Positions 55,109 through 61,340 of a stretch of 64,000 nucleotides of DNA are shown here, piece after piece (the stretch's first letter is position 1; the number at the start of each line of letters is the position of its first letter). Source of the DNA: Maritalea sp049801075. Lineage in GTDB: Bacteria; Pseudomonadota; Alphaproteobacteria; Rhizobiales; Devosiaceae. The stretch covers positions 310,001 through 374,000 of the forward strand of contig NZ_JBNAGG010000001.1 of assembly GCF_049801075.1 (NCBI RefSeq), given 5' to 3'. The notes below the pieces were generated by a model that worked only from the letters and a program-made list of their open reading frames with translations, did no database searches and was not told the DNA's origin. The position numbers and the translations under genes were made by a program.

Positions 55109-56743
55109 CTAACCCTTCCACGCGTGGAATTGTGCAAGCAAGCCCTCGGTGGAACCATCGTGCTGGCTCGAGGCTTGTGCGTCTTTCACTTTAGGCAGAA
55201 TGGCTTTGGCCAGCTGTTTGCCCAACTCTACGCCCCACTGATCGAAGCTATTTATGTTCCAAATCGCGCCTTGCACGAACACTTTGTGCTCATAAAGTGC
55301 AATCAGTTTGCCGAGCATTTTTGGTGTCATCTTGGTGTAGATCAAAGTGTTGGAGGGGCGATTGCCTTCAAACACTTTATGTGGGGTGAGCGCTTCGATT
55401 TTGGCGTCAGACAGGCCCTGCTCTTTCAACTCTGCAACAACTTGTTCGGCGCTCTTGCCGAGCATCAAGGCTTCAGATTGAGCGAAACAGTTGGCCACCA
55501 GCTTTTGATGATGTTCGGGCAGATTGTCGTGCGCTTGCGCAGCGACAAGGAAATCGACGGGAATGGTGTCGGTGCCCTGGTGGATTAATTGATAGAAGGC
55601 GTGCTGGCCGTTGGTGCCAGGTTCGCCCCATACGATTGGGCCAGTTTTGCGGGAGACTTTTTCGCCATTGAGCTGAACGGATTTGCCGTTGGATTCCATA
55701 TCCTGCTGCTGCAAATAAGCGGCGAAGCGGTTCATGCGTTGATCATAGGGCAAAACGGCGTGGGTGGCATGGCCCCACACATTGCGATACCACACGCCTA
55801 ACACCGCCATGATCACGGGCATATTTTCCGCAAGCGGTGCGGTGAGGAAATGCTGATCCATTTCATAGGCGCCAGCCAGAAACTCATCAAAATGGTCCGG
55901 GCCGATGGCCAGCATAACGGGCAAGCCGATAGCGGACCAGACGGAATAGCGACCGCCTACCCAATCCCAGAAGCCAAAGATGCGATCTTGGGCGATGCCA
56001 AAATCGGCGCAGGCGTCCAAATTTGTGGAGAGTGCTGCGAAATGGTCTTTAACCGCTTCATCACCCAGCGTGTCCACCAGCCATTTACGTGCGGTGTTGG
56101 CGTTGGTCATGGTTTCGTCGGTGGTGAAGGTTTTGGAGGCGACCAGAACGAGCGTGGTTTCGGGCTGAATTTGCGCCAGCGTGTCGGCGATATCTGCGCC
56201 ATCGACGTTTGAGACGAAGTGTGGCGTGATGCCTGCGTCTATGTAGGGACGCAGCGCATTGCAGACCATTGCAGGGCCAAGGTCTGACCCGCCAATGCCG
56301 ATATTGACAACATCGGTTATTTTCTGGCCCATAGCGCCTTTGATGTCGCCAGAGCGCACTGCATTGGCAAAAGCGCGCATATTGGCCAAGACCTCGCGTA
56401 CATCAGGCATAACGTCTTTGCCGTCGACCATGACAGGCTGGTCACCCTGATAGCGCAGCGCCATATGCATAACGGCACGGTCTTCTGTGGAATTGATATG
56501 CTCGCCTGCCAACATGGCGTCACGCCGCGATTCAACATTGGCGGCTTTGGCGAGATCGATCAGGGCGTTAAACGCACTCTCATCGATTAGGTTTTTGGAA
56601 TAATCAAGGGCGAGATCATCCAGCTTAAGGCTAAATTTGCTGAACCGTTCCGGATCAGATTTAAACATCTCCCGCATTTTGGCATCTGCCAAGCGGGTGT
56701 GATGATGGGAAAGCGCAGTAAAAGCTGAATCGATCTGGGACAT
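55109..56743 (-). CDS. pgi: Glucose-6-phosphate isomerase
   Basis: Interconverts glucose-6-phosphate and fructose-6-phosphate in the cytosol, feeding glycolysis and, through fructose-6-phosphate, the GlmS reaction. The 544-residue length is normal. Conserved blocks include IGIGGSDLGPAMV, SKTFTTDETMTN, the family signature GRYSVWSAIG, EPGTNGQHAFYQLIHQGT and QWGVELGK near the C-terminus. It lies 14 nt downstream of tgt on the same strand and may be read from the same transcript. Confidence 0.97.
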   Translation of the reverse strand: MSQIDSAFTALSHHHTRLADAKMREMFKSDPERFSKFSLKLDDLALDYSKNLIDESAFNALIDLAKAANVESRRDAMLAGEHINSTEDRAVMHMALRYQGDQPVMVDGKDVMPDVREVLANMRAFANAVRSGDIKGAMGQKITDVVNIGIGGSDLGPAMVCNALRPYIDAGITPHFVSNVDGADIADTLAQIQPETTLVLVASKTFTTDETMTNANTARKWLVDTLGDEAVKDHFAALSTNLDACADFGIAQDRIFGFWDWVGGRYSVWSAIGLPVMLAIGPDHFDEFLAGAYEMDQHFLTAPLAENMPVIMAVLGVWYRNVWGHATHAVLPYDQRMNRFAAYLQQQDMESNGKSVQLNGEKVSRKTGPIVWGEPGTNGQHAFYQLIHQGTDTIPVDFLVAAQAHDNLPEHHQKLVANCFAQSEALMLGKSAEQVVAELKEQGLSDAKIEALTPHKVFEGNRPSNTLIYTKMTPKMLGKLIALYEHKVFVQGAIWNINSFDQWGVELGKQLAKAILPKVKDAQASSQHDGSTEGLLAQFHAWKG

Positions 56744-56757
56744 GATCTTTCCTTTAA

Positions 56758-57888
56758 TTATAGAGGTGGAATATCACCTTTCGCCCAACCTTCGCGGGTT
56801 TCGGCTGCGAAATCATCAAACCGATCCTCGGCAATTGCATCGCGCATACCTTGCATCAAAGTTTGATAATAAGCCAAATTGATCTGCGACAAAATCATTG
56901 CGCCCAGCATCTCGTTGGCACGGATAAGATGGTGCAAATAGGCCCGCTGATAGATCTGACAGTTGGGATTGGACGAGGTTTCATCCAAGGGACGTGCATC
57001 GTCTTTATGACGTGCATTTTTGAGGTTGATCACACCATATTTGGTGTAGGCATGACCGTGGCGTCCGGCGCGTGTAGGGTGCACGCAATCGAACATATCA
57101 ATGCCGCGTTTGACCGCGCCGAGCAAATCGTCCGGCTTGCCCACGCCCATCAAATAGCGTGGCCGATCTTCAGGCAAAGCAGGTGTTGTGTAGTCCAAAA
57201 CCTCAAACATGGTTTCCTGCGGTTCACCCACAGCAAGGCCACCGACAGCGTAGCCTTTGAAACCAATCTCGGTAAGCGCTTGCGCAGAGCGCAGGCGTAA
57301 ATCTTCTTGGTCACCGCCTTGGACAATGCCAAACAGCGCTCGCCCCGGCTGGGTGCCAAACGCATTTTTGGACCGCTCGGCCCAACGAACTGACAGTTCC
57401 ATGGCGCGCTGAATGTCTTCGCGGGTCGATGGCAAGGCCACACATTCATCGAGTTGCATTTGAATATCCGCGCCCAACAGAGTTTGGATTTCAATGGAGC
57501 GCTCTGGTGTGAGCATATGTTTGGAGCCATCAATATGGGATTTGAACGACACGCCGTGTTCGTCCAGCTTGCGCAATTTGGCCAAGCTCATGACCTGAAA
57601 GCCGCCAGAGTCTGTGAGGATGGGGCGAGACCAATTGGCAAATTTGTGCAGACCACCCAAGTGCGCCACGCGCTCCGCGCCGGGGCGCAACATCAAGTGA
57701 TAGGTGTTGCCCAGAATAATGTCTGCGCCAAGTTCACGCACTTGATCAGGATACATGCCCTTCACCGTGGCGGCGGTGCCGACAGGCATAAAGGCAGGCG
57801 TGCGGATTTCGCCGCGCGGCGTTGAGATTTCGCCGAGGCGCGCGCCATTGCTTTTCGATTTCAGTTCAAAAGCAAAGTCTTGGGTCAT
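56758..57888 (-). CDS. tgt: tRNA-guanine transglycosylase, lacking most zinc ligands
   Basis: Exchanges the wobble guanine of tRNAs with GUN anticodons for the queuosine precursor preQ1. The 376-residue protein has the family start (PAFMPVGTAATVKGM), the substrate-binding DSGGFQVMSL and the catalytic-region block VHPTRAGRHGHAYT. At the C-terminal zinc site, where the Zymomonas enzyme has CxCxxC and a later His, this protein reads ETSSNPNCQIY: only Cys310 remains, Ser305 and Asn307 replace the first two cysteines, and Ile336 replaces the histidine. The rest of the fold (YQRAYLHHL) is intact, so I read it as a functional zinc-less variant. It is 2 nt from queA, the next enzyme of the same pathway. 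Confidence 0.95.
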   Translation of the reverse strand: MTQDFAFELKSKSNGARLGEISTPRGEIRTPAFMPVGTAATVKGMYPDQVRELGADIILGNTYHLMLRPGAERVAHLGGLHKFANWSRPILTDSGGFQVMSLAKLRKLDEHGVSFKSHIDGSKHMLTPERSIEIQTLLGADIQMQLDECVALPSTREDIQRAMELSVRWAERSKNAFGTQPGRALFGIVQGGDQEDLRLRSAQALTEIGFKGYAVGGLAVGEPQETMFEVLDYTTPALPEDRPRYLMGVGKPDDLLGAVKRGIDMFDCVHPTRAGRHGHAYTKYGVINLKNARHKDDARPLDETSSNPNCQIYQRAYLHHLIRANEMLGAMILSQINLAYYQTLMQGMRDAIAEDRFDDFAAETREGWAKGDIPPL

Positions 57889-57890
57889 TC

Positions 57891-58964
57891 TTAATCCTTG
57901 GCTGGCAGATCCGCGCGAAACAGCAAAGATGCATCGCCAAATGAATAGAAGCGATATTTGCTGTCGATCGCGTGTTTATAGGCCTTTTGCATGGTCTCAA
58001 AGCCTGAAAAGGCCGAAACCAGCATAAAAAGTGTCGATTTTGGCAAGTGGAAGTTGGTCATCAACACATCCACTGCATTAAATTGGTAGCCCGGTGTGAT
58101 GAAAATATCTGTTTCACCACAGAATGGCTTTAGCTCGCCATCCATAGAGGCGCTTTCCAACAGGCGGAGACTGGTGGTGCCCACAGCTATCACACGTCCG
58201 CCCTTGGCTTTGGCCTCTTTGATGATGTCGATGGTCGATGAGGTAATTTCACCCCATTCTGCGTGCATTTTGTGGTCTTCAGTGTCGTCCACTTTGACGG
58301 GCAGAAACGTCCCTGCCCCCACATGTAGCGTGACTTCTTCAATCTTCACGCCTTTGGCGCGGATGGCTTCGAGCAAACTGTCCGTGAAATGCAAGCCAGC
58401 GGTGGGCGCAGCCACGGCACCATCGTGCTTGGCATAGATGGTTTGATAGTCGGTATCGTCCTGATCTTCATGATCACGCTTTGCACCGATATAGGGCGGC
58501 AGCGGCATGGCTCCGCGGGCTTTGATCGCCTCGTCCAGCTCGGCGCCCTTTTCGGCGAACTTGAGCTGCACTTCGCCCGCATCGGCTTTTTCCACCACTT
58601 CGGCACGCAACGGGTCTACGCCCTCGCGCAAAAACTCGACCTGATCGCCGATCGCCAGCTTTTTGGCCGGACGCGCAAAGGCGCGCCATTGTTGCGGATC
58701 GACACGTTTATGCAGATTGACGGAGATTTTCGCCACCGCCTCACCGCGCGTGCGGGTGCCGACAAGTTCAGCGGGCAACACTTTAGTGTTGTTGACCACC
58801 AACACATCATTTTCGGTTAGAAAATCAGTTAGTTCGGAGACCGAACGGTCCTGCAATTCTGTGGTCGGATTGACCACAAGCATACGTGCAGAATCACGTG
58901 GCACCGCAGGATGCAGTGCCACAAGATCGTCCGGCAATGTAAAGTCGAACTCGTCTACGCGCAT
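57891..58964 (-). CDS. queA: S-adenosylmethionine:tRNA ribosyltransferase-isomerase
   Basis: QueA transfers and rearranges the ribosyl part of SAM onto preQ1 in tRNA, giving epoxyqueuosine. The 357-residue protein begins MRVDEFDFTLPDDLVALHP and has the expected SARMLVV, NNTKVLPAEL, APTAGLHFT, EVTLHVGAGTF and TNFHLPKSTL blocks. It is directly upstream of tgt, so the queuosine steps are co-transcribed. The next gene upstream is a cyclophilin 6 nt away. Confidence 0.97.
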   Translation of the reverse strand: MRVDEFDFTLPDDLVALHPAVPRDSARMLVVNPTTELQDRSVSELTDFLTENDVLVVNNTKVLPAELVGTRTRGEAVAKISVNLHKRVDPQQWRAFARPAKKLAIGDQVEFLREGVDPLRAEVVEKADAGEVQLKFAEKGAELDEAIKARGAMPLPPYIGAKRDHEDQDDTDYQTIYAKHDGAVAAPTAGLHFTDSLLEAIRAKGVKIEEVTLHVGAGTFLPVKVDDTEDHKMHAEWGEITSSTIDIIKEAKAKGGRVIAVGTTSLRLLESASMDGELKPFCGETDIFITPGYQFNAVDVLMTNFHLPKSTLFMLVSAFSGFETMQKAYKHAIDSKYRFYSFGDASLLFRADLPAKD

Positions 58965-58970
58965 AAAGGC

Positions 58971-59444
58971 TTACTGATCTGCAGCCACACGCATGGATAC
59001 GATGCTATCTGGGTTGGCCACTGGCTCACCACGCTTCAACTGGTCAACTGCATCCATGCCGTCAATCACTTGGCCCCAAACAGTGTATTGGCCGTCAAGG
59101 AATGACTGATCGTCAAAGCAGATGAAGAATTGTGAGTTTGCTGAGTTCGGGTCCATTGTGCGGGCCATTGAACATGTGCCGCGCTTATGTGGTGTGTCGT
59201 TGAACTCTTGCGGCAAATCTGGCTTGTCTGAACCGCCGGTACCGGTGCCATTTGGGCAGCCAGCTTGGGCCATAAAGCCTTCAATCACACGGTGAAATAC
59301 GATCCCGTCATAGAATTTTTCGCGTGCTAATTCTTTGATGCGCTCAACATGTTTTGGCGCAACTTGTGGCAACAATTCGATGGTCACGCTGCCTTTAGTA
59401 GTTTCCAAAAGCAATGTGTTTTCAGGATCTTTAATATCAACCAT
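58971..59444 (-). CDS. Cytosolic cyclophilin-type peptidyl-prolyl isomerase
   Basis: Cyclophilins speed cis-trans isomerisation at proline bonds during folding. This 157-residue protein has no signal peptide. The family blocks FHRVIEGFMAQAGCP, GTCSMARTMDPNSANSQFF and GQYTVWGQVIDGMD are intact. The start at 59444 is set by the strong GAGGAGAAC ribosome-binding site; an upstream ATG at 59489 in frame lacks one. It lies between a second, membrane-anchored cyclophilin and queA, an arrangement I associate with Hyphomicrobiales. Confidence 0.93.
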   Translation of the reverse strand: MVDIKDPENTLLLETTKGSVTIELLPQVAPKHVERIKELAREKFYDGIVFHRVIEGFMAQAGCPNGTGTGGSDKPDLPQEFNDTPHKRGTCSMARTMDPNSANSQFFICFDDQSFLDGQYTVWGQVIDGMDAVDQLKRGEPVANPDSIVSMRVAADQ

Positions 59445-59491
59445 TTTGTTCTCCTCAACGCGCAGAAGGCGTTGTTCGGTCATTTTCATAT

Positions 59492-59514
59492 GCGGCGGAC
59501 AATAAATCCGCCGC
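59492..59514 (-). repeat. GC-rich stem-loop between the two cyclophilin genes
   Basis: GCGGCGGA and TCCGCCGC form a perfect 8-bp stem around a 7-nt A/T loop in the 85-nt gap. On the minus strand it is followed by ATATGAAAA, not a T-run. It could be a weak terminator for the upstream cyclophilin transcript or an RNA-stability element. Confidence 0.5.
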
Positions 59515-59529
59515 TATTCGAGATGGGTT

Positions 59530-60171
59530 TTACTGGTCTTTCACACGAAATGAAACAATTTTATCTGGCTCCACGACCATCCCATTGCGATTTGGGTCAC
59601 CTTTTTTGATTTGGTGAATATGTTCCATGCCGTCTGTGACATAGCCAAATACAGTGTATTGGCCATTCAAGAACTCGGCATCTTCAAAGGTGATGAAGAA
59701 TTGTGAATTGGCAGAGTTGGGATTTTGGCTGCGCGCCATGCCCAACGTGCCGCACTGATAATTTGTGTCGGTGAATTCAGCAGGCAAATCATCATAGCTT
59801 GAGCCGCCCATACCTGTGCCGGTTGGGTCGCCCGTTTGGGCCATAAAGCCTTCGATCACGCGGTGGAACACCACATTGTCGTAAAAGCCTTCTTTGGCCA
59901 ATGTTGTGATGCGCTCAACATGTTTCGGTGCCAAATCCGGGCGCAATTCAAACGCAACGGTGCCGGTTTTCAGTTCCATTTCCATGGCCACAGTTTCAAC
60001 GCCTTCTGGCGCGGCAGGTGTTTCGCACGCAGCATAAGTTTTCGCTTCGCCAGAAGCCGCCTGTGCAGCGGGTGCTTTGGTTAATTCGTTGTAGGCGACA
60101 ATGGCAAACAGGCCGACAAAGGCCGTGCCCAGCAAAGCAAAGGCTTTGGATTTCTTGTTGTTTTCGGTCAT
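59530..60171 (-). CDS. Exported or membrane-anchored cyclophilin-type peptidyl-prolyl isomerase
   Basis: The 213-residue protein begins with a positively charged segment (TENNKKSK), then a hydrophobic stretch at about residues 10-27, so the catalytic domain should lie in the periplasm, either anchored or cleaved near AAQAA. The cyclophilin core (FHRVIEGFMAQTGDP, GTLGMARSQNPNSANSQFF, GQYTVFGYVTDGMEHI) is complete. It probably assists folding of envelope proteins. Its ATG overlaps the coaD stop by 4 nt, so it is coupled to coaD. Confidence 0.92.
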   Translation of the reverse strand: MTENNKKSKAFALLGTAFVGLFAIVAYNELTKAPAAQAASGEAKTYAACETPAAPEGVETVAMEMELKTGTVAFELRPDLAPKHVERITTLAKEGFYDNVVFHRVIEGFMAQTGDPTGTGMGGSSYDDLPAEFTDTNYQCGTLGMARSQNPNSANSQFFITFEDAEFLNGQYTVFGYVTDGMEHIHQIKKGDPNRNGMVVEPDKIVSFRVKDQ

Positions 60172-60662
60172 TTACTCTTCAATACATTTAGAACAGCGTT
60201 GGGAACAAAGGCAGTGATATCACCGCCCATTTGCGAGATTTGGCGCACCAATGTTGCGGAAATATGCCGAACATGTGGGCTAGATGGCACAAACACTGTT
60301 TGCAGGTCTGGTGCCATTTGCGCGTTCATACCTACCATTTGCATCTCATAATTATAATCAGTGGTATCGCGCAAGCCACGAATGATGATGTTTGCGTGCA
60401 AATTACGCGCAGCATGAATCATCAAGCCATCAAATTGAGCAATTTCAATGGTTACATCGTTTCGCTTGGCAATCGGTGTAATGGCTTGTTGCAGCAATGT
60501 TAGTCGTTCGTCGCCTGTTAGGATGGGTGATTTGCCATGATGCACGCCCACGCCAACGATTAGTCGATCCACCAAACGACAAGCGCGCTCGATGACATCA
60601 ATATGTCCGTTGGTGATGGGATCGAACGATCCGGGATAAAAGCCTGTTCTTTTTTCCGCCAT
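60168..60662 (-). CDS. coaD: Phosphopantetheine adenylyltransferase
   Basis: CoaD makes dephospho-CoA from 4'-phosphopantetheine and ATP, the penultimate step of coenzyme A synthesis in the cytosol. The 164-residue protein starts MAEKRTGFYPGSFDPITNGH, containing the nucleotidyltransferase TxGH motif, and later shows IIRGLRDTTDYNYEMQM and HISATLVRQI. A GAGG site precedes the ATG at 60662; the longer frame to 60707 has no family-like N-terminus. CoA is the source of the arm that the cluster's phosphopantetheinyl transferase uses, but this gene is core metabolism. Confidence 0.97.
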   Translation of the reverse strand: MAEKRTGFYPGSFDPITNGHIDVIERACRLVDRLIVGVGVHHGKSPILTGDERLTLLQQAITPIAKRNDVTIEIAQFDGLMIHAARNLHANIIIRGLRDTTDYNYEMQMVGMNAQMAPDLQTVFVPSSPHVRHISATLVRQISQMGGDITAFVPNAVLNVLKSK

Positions 60663-60669
60663 AAGTGCC

Positions 60670-61293
60670 TCAACTTTTTTGCTGCAGCGCCAACCAAGCG
60701 CCGCCAACGATTAGAAAGCCGCCGCTAAGTTTGTTCAACAAAGCAACGCGCTGTTTTGACAATAGGTTACGTGCCTTGCTGGCCGCAAGAGCATAACAGC
60801 TATCAATAGTGGCAAAAAAGGTCACAGTGATGAGCCCTAAGATCATGATTTGTGGCGCCACAGGCTGAGCTGTATTGATAAATTGTGGCAGAAATGCCCC
60901 GAGAAACAGCAAGGCTTTAGGATTCGCCATGGTGACGAGAAAACCTTGGACAACATATTCAATAAAACCACGCCGATCAGTTTGGTCAGATTCAAACTTT
61001 AGGCCAGATTTATTGCGCACCATCTTGATGCCCAAATAGACCAAATAGGCAGCACCAAGCATTTTAAGCCAAACAAAGGCGTTACCCATTATCGAAATGA
61101 CGGCCTCTAGCCCCAATGCGACGATGCCGACCATAAGCAACACGGCGATTTGTGCGCCCAATATGGTGCCAAACCCGCCGCGCGCGCCGCGCGATAATGC
61201 GTTGGCCACGATGATGGTGACGGTTGGGCCTGGCACGATCGCCAAGAAGAAGCAGGCTGTAATAAAGGCCAGCAACATTGTGCCATCAAGCAT
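60670..61293 (-). CDS. LysE/RhtB-family exporter
   Basis: A 207-residue inner-membrane protein with about six hydrophobic segments. The N-terminal FFLAIVPGPTVTIIVANALSRG corresponds to the family's conserved PGP motif followed by G-R/A-R-G. The block GFLVTMANPKALLFLGAFLPQF, with the NPK motif, is diagnostic. These proteins export amino acids or similar metabolites. It sits 7 nt upstream of coaD on the same strand, an insertion in the otherwise common gyrA-coaD order. Confidence 0.92.
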   Translation of the reverse strand: MLDGTMLLAFITACFFLAIVPGPTVTIIVANALSRGARGGFGTILGAQIAVLLMVGIVALGLEAVISIMGNAFVWLKMLGAAYLVYLGIKMVRNKSGLKFESDQTDRRGFIEYVVQGFLVTMANPKALLFLGAFLPQFINTAQPVAPQIMILGLITVTFFATIDSCYALAASKARNLLSKQRVALLNKLSGGFLIVGGAWLALQQKS

Positions 61294-61308
61294 AATATCC
61301 TCCCAAAG

Positions 61309-61333
61309 AAAAAGGCCGAGAAAATCTCGGCCT
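61309..61333 (-). terminator. Intrinsic terminator of gyrA
   Basis: Read on the minus strand, AGGCCGAG-ATTTT-CTCGGCCT forms an 8-bp GC-rich stem with a 5-nt loop, followed directly by a run of T residues and a further TTT. It starts 8 nt after the gyrA stop and lies before the LysE start, so the LysE-coaD operon must have its own promoter or rely on read-through. Confidence 0.85.
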
Positions 61334-61340
61334 CTTATTA

